From Mactromeris polynyma (Eukaryota; Mollusca; Bivalvia; Venerida; Mactridae), in the NCBI GenBank assembly GCA_032209605.1, contig JASFXZ010000001.1, forward strand, positions 1,054,001 through 1,118,000: DNA of 64,000 nt, in the 5' to 3' direction. The position numbers were made by a program, and so were the translations under genes. Every line of letters begins with the position of its first letter. Position 1 is the first letter of the stretch. The notes beneath the pieces were generated by a model that made no database searches, had not been told where the DNA came from, and saw only the letters and a list, made by a program, of their open reading frames with translations. Shown here piece by piece: positions 10,701-20,261 of the stretch.

Positions 10701-12812
10701 TTACAATCACGGTCATACACGTGTGTTACAATCACGGTCATACACTTGTGCTACAATCACGGTCATACACTCAAAAACCGAAGCATTAAAGTTGTAAATG
10801 TTGATAAGTTGAAATTTGTGGGTTGCTATAGAAAGACTCAATCAAATCTATTTAACTTCTGAAATATGGCGGACATACATCAAGTTTAAGGAAATTGTTG
10901 TTATTTCAAGCCAACCATTACACAGGGTATAGTTTACATGAATGTTCGTATTTTGTTATGAAACCACAACAGAAATAAAAACAGTAAATGAGTCATCTAG
11001 CTGAATTCACCAACGTCAAAACCAAACTCTTTTACGCAACAATGTATAAGACTATAGTCATTGTTATGTCAATGTTGAAAAGTATCATTGTATCAGTCAT
11101 ATTACCTTGTTCATAATCAAACAATAGAAGCACTCGGAAATACGAGAAACAACGCTAAATTTGAGAAAACCCTTACACACAGAATCAAGGCTGCATATCT
11201 GGGGAAATATGACCATCTGGAAATGATTAATGGTAACTTAATTAATCCCAGGGTAACAACACGTATTTATAGGTCAACGAAACTATCAGATATGTCTACA
11301 CATGAGGATATTTGTATGATACCAGCCCTGCGTTCGATAAAGGTATTTGAGGCTATCGTTTCGTATCATTCGTAACGTTTTGCAATTTGGTTCCCCGTGT
11401 GCAGGCAATGTATTACGGTGGACCAGGGATACATTACAAAACGTTCGCGACTGATAGCCTTAACTGAACGCAGGGCAGGTGGACGACTGATTCATTAACA
11501 TACACGGAGTTGTAAAGAGTTCTGTTATTTTAAACGCGTGTTTTCAAGCGGTGTTATATTTATCTCAGTTTGGGTTTGGGCATCTGAAAACCCAAGCCGG
11601 TCCAGGTCCGTGTCCTGGTAGGGGAATCGGGAAGCAAGGTCACCGAGGAATATTGTGAGGACGTTAACAATAACTTTAAAACTGAGTTTATGGTATGGAC
11701 AAAATAGCCCAAGGGAAATTAAGCTGATTCATTCGCATCTGTATGTAGGTATCATCTAGCGTGTATGTGTATAATTATGGACTCTGTGTGTGTATGCATT
11801 AAGGCGATGTACTTAACATAATTATACTGTTAATGTTGTCTAATGTGTCGTAGGAACTGAAATAGTTTGCCGGTGGTATTTAATTGACCCAGATGTTAGG
11901 TATTGAAAATTACATTGTGACGGTGTGGAGACTAAACATTGAAAGTTTGTTTAAGGTCAGTATACAAGTATTGAAGAGCGTGATAGTGGAAGGATGTAAA
12001 TGTTGTGAGATCGCACCCCCCGCTTTCGTTATGCTAAATACATAGTATAGCAGTTAAATAAAGTAACGTTATAAGAAACAAATTTGAAGAAAAAACTGTT
12101 AAAATGGATCTGCAGGACTCTGAAACACGAGGTTTGTTAAAATTACAGTGACAATAAAGATCACATAGGCATGAACGGAGATACAAACTTTATATTACGT
12201 CACAAAATATTTGCACTTAATTGGTCACAATTTGTTTAAAATTTTGGCCCCTCAAGACTCTCGCCCTACCACGGGTGGCCACTTTGGTATTTCAAAAGTA
12301 CAAACATGTTTTTACCGATCACAAGACAAATTGCCTACTTGTATGAAGTGTGGAGGACAGAAAACATACTTACCCCCAACCTCGATCATTACTGCATCCT
12401 TCTTTTTAAGATATGAATGATGTGAGCGCCTAATCTGTTGCTTAGACCAAAACTTGGACCCATTATTATCCCGGTCTTTTACTGCATTCTTAACACAAAT
12501 TGTATACAACTTTTCTTCATCGGAAGTCAGGGTCGTTGACACGCCATAAACTCCAGAAAAATTCACGACACCGTACTTAGATTTCAACTCCCTTACAAAG
12601 TTATTTGATTCGTTGGAATGTGCTAGTAAATTCAAATTTATTTCCGGAATGTTGGTTCCTATGTCCTTTGTGCTAAGTACGTGAAATGTTTTTTCCTGCC
12701 AGCTTTGTCCACGAAAATACACAAATAAATACATGACAAAAACAACAGCCATCGAACCAAACACAAACTTCAACAACCCACCAAACGACAATCCATTTAT
12801 TCTCGGCATCAT
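4373..12812 (-). CDS. FkbM-type methyltransferase, type II membrane protein, copy 1 (3 coding exons)
   Basis: Assembled by hand: exons 12812-12374 (439 nt), 6808-6691 (118 nt) and 4784-4373 (412 nt including stop), joined at GTAAGT/TTTTGCAG and GTAATG/TTTGTAG sites with matching phases, give 322 residues. Residues about 10-33 are one hydrophobic segment after a short basic N-terminus, predicting a Golgi/ER type II anchor. Residues 35-138 form a stem with candidate N-glycosylation sites at N67, N84 and N117. The FkbM fold begins at 139: IEVGGNKG (143-150) is the SAM-binding loop, LEPLEEY (167-173) the acidic strand-2 end, and MNCEGCEFEAL (249-258) the family's DxEGxE-type block. FkbM proteins are S-adenosylmethionine-dependent O-methyltransferases, and animal members are often luminal; the substrate is unknown. 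The start is the first Met after an acceptor at 12823-12824, implying a non-coding first exon upstream. Confidence 0.82.
4785..6690 (-). other. Intron of FkbM gene, copy 1
   Basis: Between coding exons 2 and 3. It contains a cluster of GTTACC/GGTAAC motifs (about 5700-6030), including three perfect 31-bp units (5911-6003). The 82-residue plus-strand open frame at 5256-5504 has no recognisable domain. Confidence 0.75.
5911..6003. repeat. Three perfect 31-bp tandem units
   Basis: Units begin at 5911, 5942 and 5973 with AAAGAAATAGAACAAGTTAC and end in CTTCAGTTACC. More GTTACC and GGTAAC motifs flank them on both sides. Confidence 0.95.
6691..6808 (-). CDS. FkbM gene copy 1, coding exon 2 (SAM-binding core)
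   Basis: Bounded by TTATTTTGCAG at its upstream side and GTAATG at its downstream side. In the spliced frame it encodes NKGNDATEF...RLYNPKYLILEP, the strands after the glycine loop. The longest open frame across it is out of frame and continues into the intron, so naive ORF calling misses this exon. Confidence 0.82.
7713..7835. repeat. Spaced perfect 15-bp inverted repeat
   Basis: GGACACTACATCAGG at 7713-7727 is the exact reverse complement of 7821-7835. It may be the ends of a small non-autonomous element; no target-site duplication is evident. Confidence 0.6.
10475..10634. mobile_element. TA-flanked MITE, 160 bp, CAGTAAACCTC ends
   Basis: The left end CAGTAAACCTCA and right end TGAGGTTTTACTG are inverted, each with TA outside (10473-10474 and 10635-10636). 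The body holds repeated GGTGGT/ATTGAGG blocks. The features fit a non-autonomous Tc1/mariner or pogo-like element. A truncated relative is at 4072-4199. Confidence 0.7.
10666..10765. repeat. 25-bp tandem repeat, 4 units, with CACGTG cores
   Basis: The unit TACACGTGTGTTACAATCAC plus GGTCA is repeated at 10666, 10691, 10716 and 10741; the last has two changes. Copy 2 has only one unit (34181-34205). Units 1-3 each contain the palindrome ACACGTGT. Confidence 0.95.
11088..11375 (+). CDS. Uncharacterised 95-residue open frame, kept in both copies (doubtful gene)
   Basis: I do not recognise any domain. The frame starts MYQSYYLVHNQTIEALG and runs 95 codons. The copy-2 counterpart keeps start, length and stop despite about ten substitutions, roughly five silent and five replacing (M to I, T to K, I to F, I to M, I to V). 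It lies within the large FkbM intron on the opposite strand, and its last 17 codons are inside a palindromic element (11325-11476). It could be a remnant of a transposon gene or chance. Confidence 0.2.
   Translation: MYQSYYLVHNQTIEALGNTRNNAKFEKTLTHRIKAAYLGKYDHLEMINGNLINPRVTTRIYRSTKLSDMSTHEDICMIPALRSIKVFEAIVSYHS
11325..11476. repeat. Palindromic element, GCCCTGCGTTC ends
   Basis: GCCCTGCGTTC at 11325-11335 is the exact complement of 11466-11476, and inner blocks (GGCTATC, AACGTTTTG) are also inverted. The 152-bp length suggests a foldback MITE. Confidence 0.6.
12374..12812 (-). CDS. FkbM gene copy 1, coding exon 1 (membrane anchor and stem)
   Basis: The acceptor TTGTTTCAG ends at 12823, ten bases upstream of two consecutive ATG codons. 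The donor GTAAGT is read at 12373-12368. The exon encodes residues 1-146 plus one base and ends inside the glycine-rich SAM loop (IEVGG). Confidence 0.82.
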
Positions 12813-12822
12813 ATTGGTCCGC

Positions 12823-13590
12823 CTGAAACAATAATATAAACTGTGACACAAGTACTCTTTGTTCAATTCAAGTTGTTAATCTATACGTGGATGAAACCCG
12901 GAACCATTGAAACACAAGTACCAACTCCAGTCGAACGTTTACCCTACTAAGGTCTCACTAAAAAGTGCCACGAAGCGCGACGAAGCGCGACGAAGTGCCA
13001 CGAAGCGCCACGAAGTGCCACGAAACGAAAACATACATTTTATGCATGATTTATGATTATAAATGTATGAAAACATACTTATATATGTTCATATATACTA
13101 TTTCTACCGATATATTGCATTTTGTTTTAGTTTTTAATAGTTTGAAAAATATAAGTTTACTACGGCATACATTTAATCATCTTCACAACACGCCAACATT
13201 TGATTAGTGTATAGAGTTGAAATAGAACCATTGAACGTTCAGACAACTAATCCTCCACTTACGCTTAATCACTTATTTTACTGAGCACTACGTTTTCATG
13301 TTTGCTGAACTATATTGTACGAAAGCACGATGTACCTAAATTAATGTACAGCAATAACAACAAGAACGAAACAAAATATAACAACCCTTATCAACATTAC
13401 TTACTTACTCTACGTACACCTTGTATGTCAGAAGATTATAATAAATCCGTTTTAGTTCCCTAAAAACGATATTTAAACTAGTATCACCAGTGCATCGCTC
13501 AAGTTTAACACAGCTTGGCATATTTAACCAGCATGTACACATATACACTGTATGAACTGTACATACACGAAGGTAAAATCAAAACCTTAC
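12823..13590 (-). other. Probable 5' intron of FkbM gene, copy 1
   Basis: Lies between a candidate donor at 13590 and the acceptor before coding exon 1. It contains a 10-bp tandem repeat block that is missing from copy 2. Confidence 0.35.
12965..13024. repeat. 10-bp tandem repeat, 6 units (copy 1 only)
   Basis: Units of the form GYGCSACGAA. The surrounding 218 bp (about 12942-13159) is absent from copy 2, where sequence passes directly through a shared GTTTA at 36596-36600. This is a microhomology-type deletion. Confidence 0.9.
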
Positions 13591-13640
13591 CAGAGATATT
13601 TCACTGAGAACAATTCGATTTTCAACCGCAGGCAATTATT
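13591..13640 (-). other. Possible non-coding first exon of FkbM gene, copy 1
   Basis: Reading the minus strand, TATCTCTG is followed by GTAAGG (donor at 13590-13585). Copy 2 has CAG followed by GTAACA at the same place. Both are acceptable donors, but the exon's 5' limit and its use are unverified. Confidence 0.2.
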
Positions 13641-14261
13641 CCAAATAGTGTTTCCTTATAGTATCACAAGTATCATTTCATAATTACACCATTGTGATAT
13701 CCTTTTAAGAACACATTATGTACTGAAATGAAAATACATAAATTTTATGATGGTATATCACCCTCGTACAGCATCCAAATTGCATATAACACTCGAATAT
13801 AAAAAATGGTGGATATATCCGTTCTGTTAGAAGAAAGAAACAATAATAAGTCAGTATAAAGGTATTAGCGCCTGTTATTGATTTGTATCTAAGGCAACCG
13901 ATAGTACTATTGGTCTTCAGATAGATACGTACTTCTAAATACATGTAACAGGTTGATAACATCTGCGGGTGTGTGGACATAATAACACACCACTGCACAG
14001 CGTCCTACCATTGTCAATATAGCAAGAACACAATGACCGTGATAAACGCTTGACCGGTCAATGGTCAATCTCCTTCTTTGTGTTATATCAGAATACCTGT
14101 AGCCACATTTTAGGAAGAATTTAACACACGTGACATTCGCTTTACTGCCTCATAAAATGTAACCAAAAATATCAATGGTTTGCTAACTGCAGAATCAAAA
14201 CATGTGACACTGCCGCAAACCATGTAAGAAAATATGCTCAATGGTTTGCTAATTACTGCAT

Positions 14262-15256
14262 CTATTGAGACGCTGATCATATAGTATAACATGTACACAC
14301 AGTGTAATATATTGAGACGCTGATCATATAGTATAACATGTACACAGTGTAATATATTGAGACGCTGATCATATAGTATAACAAGTACACTGTGTAATAT
14401 ATTGAGACGCTGATCATATAGTGTAACATGTACACAGTGTAATATATTGAGACGCTGATCATATAGTATAACATGTACACAGTGTTATATATTGAGACGC
14501 TGATCATATAGTATAACATGTACACAGTGTAATATATTGAGACGCTGATCATATAGTATAACATGTACACACAGTGTAATATATTGAGACGCTGATCATA
14601 TAGTGTAACATGTACACAGTGTAATATATTGAGACGCTGATCATATAGTATAACATGTACACAGTGTAATATATTGAGACGCTGATCATATAGTATAACA
14701 TGTACACAGTGTTATATATTGAGACGCTGATCATATAGTGTAACATGTACACAGTGTTATATATTGAGACGCTGATCATATAGTATAACATGTACACAGT
14801 GTAATATATTGAGACGCTGATCATATAGTATAACATGTACACAGTGTAATATATTGAGACGCTGATCATATAGTATAACATGTACACAGTGTTATATATT
14901 GAGACGCTGATCATATAGTATAACATGTACACAGTGTAATATATTGAGACGCTGATCATATAGTGTAACATGTACACAGTGTTATATATTGAGACGCTGA
15001 TCATAAAGTGTAACATGTACACTGTGTAATATATTGAGACGCTGACCATATACTATAACATGTACACAGTGTTATATATTGAGACGCTGATCATATAGTG
15101 TAACATGTACACAGTATAATTTACTGAGACGCTGATCATATACTATAACATGTACACAGTGTTATATATTGAGACGCTGATCATATAGTATAACATGTAC
15201 ACAGTATAATTTACTGAGACGCTTATCATTTACTATAACAAGTACACAGTGTAATT
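14262..15256. repeat. 45-bp minisatellite, 22 units
   Basis: The unit contains GAGACGCTGATCATATAGTA and TAACATGTACACAGT. Starts recur every 45 bp from 14265 to 15213, with two 47-bp variants carrying an extra AC. Because 45 is a multiple of 3, the minus strand stays open and reads as a 15-residue repeat (MISVSIYYTVYMLYY), giving frames of 97 and 166 codons. There is no start context or flanking coding sequence to support translation. Confidence 0.97.
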
Positions 15257-15700
15257 TTAATGAAAGGAACATTATCCATGTAAGTAGTTTTTGTGCAAGT
15301 ATAAGCAGTGTTTTTTTTAAATTGTAAAAAAGCTAATACGATATATTTATATCGGAAAATAAAATCTCGCAAAAGCTGGTGCACGTAAACCAGATATGGC
15401 GCATCGATACGATGTAAGCGGCAGAAAAAAAACGAAACTCATTGCCCGTTTTGTTATTCATACTCACATTAAATATAGATTGTTTACAGTTACCTTTAAA
15501 TGAATCTCTTCTGAAAACGGGACATAGCGCTATAATCCATAAACTATTTAGACGTCTTTCGCGGCTGGCTGGCCATTTAGTTTCAATGTTTAAACAATTT
15601 CTGTGTTCTCATATGAACTGATAATTGACAGTAATTAATTAGTTTTCTTGTGTTTTAATTAATTTGATTGAGTGATGCCTATACATAATTCCCACATACA

Positions 15701-15985
15701 CAATATTTACCTCCCTTATTCTTAGCTGTCGGCCATTTTGATAGGCAAAACTGATAAGCCCTTATAGGAGTAATTTCCAAATATGTGAAAATACCACGAG
15801 AAATTGCATGTGACAACCACGTTTTCTTCAACTTACTGAGCCAAATATGAGCGTGATGAATAAGTTATTTTTGATATGTCGGATTAGTTTATCATCGTTT
15901 AAATTATACATGTATTCCCCATAAAATGAAAGGAAATTTGCCTATCAAAATGGCCGACAATGCAGAACAAGGGAGGTAAATATTG
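15701..15985. mobile_element. MITE-like element, inverted ends of about 45 bp
   Basis: CAATATTTACCTCCCTT...GGCCATTTTGATAGGCAAA on the left is inverted on the right (TTTGCCTATCAAAATGGCC...AAGGGAGGTAAATATTG). Weaker inverted similarity extends some 30 bp farther out on each side, so true ends may be about 15665 and 16020. Confidence 0.65.
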
Positions 15986-16254
15986 CACCTGTGAGAACTA
16001 GGTATTGAATTGCAATTTATAAACCACGCCCTCGGCAGATTAGTTTTACAGGTCATTACTGTAATTGAAAATTGCCCTAGGTTTCAGCTGTAAAACACAA
16101 GAGTCATAAAACCCCAGGAGATCTTTGTTATGTGTCTATTCATATTGCTATTTCCTGTTTGATAGAATTAGTGCCTTTGATGATTGAAATGATTAGGTCA
16201 TATCAGTCTGTGATCTCAATTTGTAATAAACACAATGGGTTGCAACTGTCTTGT

Positions 16255-17915
16255 CATCCAAGATATTTATACTTCAAAGACTTTGTTCAGAATTAAATTT
16301 ATGTCACCATCCTTGATAAACAGGGAGAACCGTTATCTCCCTTACCATGTATCTTGTTCATAAAGTAAAACGATATTGACACAATAATTGACCGCAACAA
16401 CCTTACTGATGATGATATTAATTTATTGTCTATATACATGCTGTTATTTGCTGATGATATTGTTCTTTTTACCACATATCCTAATAGTCTACAAAATCAA
16501 CTAAATAATGTATATAAATACTCACGTAAGTGGGGATTAAAGACACGGACCTATATATGGTATATAGGTCCGTGTTAAAGATTAACATAAATAAAACAAA
16601 AATATGTATTTTTGAAAGCAAAAAGAGTAATAATGTTTTTAGATGGTTTATTAACCAAGAATTAGTTGAAGTTGAAGATAGTTTATGTTATCTTGGAATT
16701 AAATTTTACTACACTGGTAACTTAATATATGCCGCTAAAGCATTACAAGAACTAGCTCTTAAAGCATATAATCACCTTTTATATGTATTCAGTAGGGTTA
16801 ATCTAGATATTAAAACGAAATTGTCGTTATTTGATTCACTAGTTGTATCTATACTTCTTTACAGTTGTGAAATATGGGGAGCTTACTCTTACAAGCAAAT
16901 TGATAAACTCCATATCAAATTTTGCAAACGCATATTAGGAGTCCGTACTCAAACATCCAATGCTGCAGTGTTAGGAAAACTTGGTCGATACCCGCTGTCA
17001 GTGATATGTAAATAAAGAGCACTCAAATATTGGCTAAAAATACTAAATAATCAGGATTCTTTATTATTTCAATTATATAATGAACAATGCTTAATCAATG
17101 AAAGAACTAATATTATATCAATTCTTAACACCTTAGGATATGGAAATAGTTTTAACATGTGTAATATGAATGTAAATTACTTCAGTATGCTTAAACAAAG
17201 ACTTCGGGATCAGTATGTACAAACATGGAGTGATACACTCAATAACCAGTCCAAAATGTTTTATTACAGGAAGTTCAAAACAGATTATACATTTGAAAAG
17301 TACCAAGAAATTATTAAAAATGAAAACATTAGAAAAGAACTAACGCGTTTTAGATTAGGATCACATAGCTTAGAAATCGAAAATGGAAGATACAATTGAA
17401 TTATTAGAGAAAATCGTACCGTACGTTGTTCTCATAATACAATAGAAACGGAACATTATGTTTTCATGTGCAGTCAAGCATTTAATGAACTCCGTACACA
17501 ATTCCTTAAACGTTACCTTCCTGGCCTTCATTGAATAAATGTTATAATATTGTGTCTAATAAAAATAGCGCAGTTATTGTCAACTCTGCTTAATTAGTTT
17601 TTAATGCAATGAAACTGAGACAAGACAAACTTACATTAATTGCTCCATAGTAAGATTTGCTGTTCTTAAAATATCTTCTGCTGTTTACGTATATTTATAT
17701 ATATTTATTATTGTGTAACATTAAGACACTAAAATGTTATTCCATTGCAGCTTACATTTAATATTCATTCTTATACACAAATATCTTTGTTCTGTTCTGT
17801 GTTTGCTTATATTACATATTTGATATTGTATTTGTAACATGTTTTTTTACTGTCTTGACCATCTCATATTTATGTTTATTTTGTTAATGGTCAAAGGCAC
17901 TGTATGAGCAGATTG
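16255..17915 (+). mobile_element. Dead LINE (non-LTR retrotransposon) fragment, copy 1
   Basis: One frame reads QGEPLSPLPCILFIK (16321 on), a reverse-transcriptase palm motif, then after stops LLFADDIVLF (catalytic FADD at 16447-16458). Further thumb and C-terminal sequence follows (LSLFDSLVVSILLYSCEIWG; KQRLRDQYVQTWSDTL). It is disabled by TAA codons (16293, 16366 and after VICK near 17012), a 33-bp palindromic insertion at 16543 and a TGA at 17397 that copy 2 lacks. The 3' part to about 17915 is untranslated tail. The reading suggests a Jockey/CR1-like clade, but clade is not certain. Most lesions are shared with copy 2, so the element died before the units separated. Confidence 0.85.
16538..16580. 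mobile_element. 33-bp perfect palindrome flanked by TAAAG repeats, inside LINE
   Basis: ACACGGACCTATATA, a 3-nt spacer TGG, then its exact complement (16543-16575). TAAAG lies on each side (16538-16542 and 16576-16580). Removing palindrome plus one repeat restores the reading WGLKININKTK across the LINE frame, so this is an insertion with a 5-bp duplication. Confidence 0.85.
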
Positions 17916-17929
17916 TATCAATAATCATA

Positions 17930-19275
17930 AGTATAATTGTTAAGTATTGGTTAAAAATTATAACTAGTGACGATTTAAAGTATTGCAAAATTATATATGA
18001 AGTTTTAAGAACCGATGCGGACTTGTATCCGCACAAAGTGTCGTGGGTTTCTTTGCTTCAACATTTATTATCATCATTAGGTTTTTATGAAGTTTGGTTA
18101 GCTCAGGGTGTTGGTAACGTAAATGCGTTTGTTAGTCTTTTTAAACAACGTTTGTGTGATACAAATGTACAGAACTGGAATGCACGAATTGGGAATTCGA
18201 CGCGCAGCACCTTCTTTAAAACCATTGTTTCCTTTGACTTTCAGTTTTATTTAAAATGTAATTTCACTTATAATTTAACTGCTGCAATGTCAAGGTTACT
18301 ACTTTCATCTCATAATCTTTTCATTGAAACTGGTAGATGGCATCGACCAAACTGTATCCCACGTGAAGACAGGAAGTGTATTACATGTAATAAAATTGAA
18401 GACGAATACCACTTTGTTATAGAGTGTCATTTATATTCTGACCTCCGTAAAACATATATTTCTAAATATTACAGGTGCAATCCTAGTATGTATAAACTTA
18501 AACAACTTTTCGAATGCACTAATGTGTTTATACTCAGAAAATTAAGTACATATTTATTTAAAGCTTTTCAATTAAGATCCACTTTACAATGATTATGTCA
18601 TATTCATTTGTAAAGAAGTTTAAAATATACATGTGTGTATATATATATATATGTTCTGTTGTCTTTACAATTTACATACTGATGAAATTTTCATTCATAG
18701 TTATGTAATATTACACATAATTATATGTTCTGTAATATGTATGTGTCGTATATTGTTGTTGAAGTTTTTTGAAATTGTATAATGTGTGACTATTCAATTT
18801 AACCCTAAAGAGATATTAAGTGTATAATACAGATTTTATCGATTTAGATATAATTTCATTCATTTAATTACTGTCAAAATCCACATTGCCTGTTCTTTGA
18901 CCATGTGACTCTCAAACGACAGCTATATGGTCATGTGCCCCCGTGGCTGACTGATTGAGAGCTACATTGTTTTACTGTTATGTTGTTATATTGATATACT
19001 GCATGGTAAACGTGTATGTATATACAGCGGAGATGAGGACATTACAGTAAATATCACCTTCTCCGTCTATGACGCGACAGTTCATCTTTCTTTCTTTGTA
19101 GTATGTTCTTAGGAGTGAATGTTTTTTTACTCCAAATAATGAAATGCACCTATATGAATTGCCTAAACATGCTCCACTTGCTATGTCATTTGTAATGTTT
19201 ATTTGTGTATCTTGTTTGTCTCACGGGCCATGTGGCTTATTGAACTTGTATTTGAAATAAATAAATATAAATATA
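17930..19275 (+). mobile_element. 5'-truncated LINE insertion, private to copy 1, 14-bp target duplication
   Basis: TATCAATAATCATA occurs at 17916-17929 and again at 19276-19289. Copy 2 has an unoccupied site near 40620-40650. The element is 1346 bp and ends in an A-rich tail (AAATAAATAAATATAAATA). It carries an intact C-terminal frame (18023-18592, open upstream to about 17943) with KQRLCDTNVQNWNARI, a cysteine cluster CITCNKIEDEYHFVIEC, and about 690 bp of 3' untranslated sequence. The reverse-transcriptase core is absent. The family is the same as the fragment at 49351-50145. Confidence 0.9.
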
Positions 19276-19289
19276 TATCAATAATCATA

Positions 19290-20261
19290 TAGTATAGTTA
19301 AACAGACAATAAATACCTTGATTTGACCAACTTAATTTTTATTTTTCACGCGCTTGTGCTGGGGAAAATAGACGACTTGTGTACATAGAACATGTCATGC
19401 TCGCGTGATCTACATCATTTGTTTAGTTGATCTTTACACAATTTTAGATTATGCAAACATAGATTGCTTTTCACAGCAGCCTTAGTGTATTAATACAATT
19501 AGACTTTGATGAAAATATTGTATTTAGGACTTTGATATGACAGAAACTGTAGACACTTATTTTACTTTTTTACTTATCATATCTTAATCAAACATCGTGT
19601 AAAAATCATCTTTCCAATTTCCGAGCCTATTTTCCATAAAGGCTGAACATTTCAAAACTACCACTTAGCCCAGACATTAATTGTCTCCTGTAAAAATAGA
19701 TATACGTAAGGCGGATTAAAAGCATAGTTGCCACAAATTAGCCTGTGAATAAACACTATGTTAAACTTTGACTATTGTTTTATAGGAAACAGCTCCGTTA
19801 GTTACACTGAATGTAGGACATTAGCCCCTAGGACATTAGCCCCTAAGCTCAAATGTCAAATAGCTCAAATAGGCTGACAAAAGCCCCTTCATGATACTGC
19901 ACATGCGGACAATAGCCCCTTCAACATAGGACATTAGCCCCTTTATGAATTTGCACATGGTCCTTGATAACAGGATATAAACTTACATTTAATTAACACA
20001 CTCTTTATAGTGTTAACAAATACCTATTAATAAAAGAATAAATAAAAATATGAATTATGAAATACTTGTTAAAGTATTTGTTTTAAGGCATAATTATATT
20101 GCAGTAAACTTTCCCCATTATTTGTTTAACCTGTTTAGATAAACTACTAATTATTATTTGATTTAATTGAACAAATAATACTAAATATAAAGGAATTAAT
20201 ATTGGAGCTCTTCAACAATCTTTCAAACTTCCCTCTTTGTGGGGGAAGGGGATGATGTCCT
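19290..20261. other. Gene-free stretch with GGACATTAGCCCC motifs
   Basis: No gene is visible. About 19814-19940 has repeated GGACATTAGCCCC or GGACAATAGCCCC, with one extra 15-bp unit compared with copy 2 (about 41162-41280). A similar motif lies inverted near 49195-49235. The rest is AT-rich without recognisable features. Confidence 0.6.

Larger units (their letters stand above)
6809..12373 (-). other. Large intron of FkbM gene, copy 1
   Basis: About 5.6 kb. It contains a 15-bp perfect inverted repeat pair (7713-7835), a TA-flanked MITE (10475-10634), a 25-bp tandem repeat (10666-10765) and an uncharacterised open frame (11088-11375) whose end lies in a palindromic element. No additional exon of this gene is needed, since the phases of the flanking exons match. 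Confidence 0.7.

Noticed and set aside
12211..12420. Plus-strand frame over the first FkbM exon (and 35807-36079)
   Set aside because: Antisense shadow of the coding exon and its donor.
14277..15049. Minus-strand frames of 97 and 166 codons with a 15-residue repeat
   Set aside because: Produced by a 45-bp minisatellite without stops; no flanking coding sequence, so not called as a gene.
14262..15256. CRISPR-like regular repeats
   Set aside because: Units are contiguous with no unique spacers and lie in animal-type sequence; this is a minisatellite.
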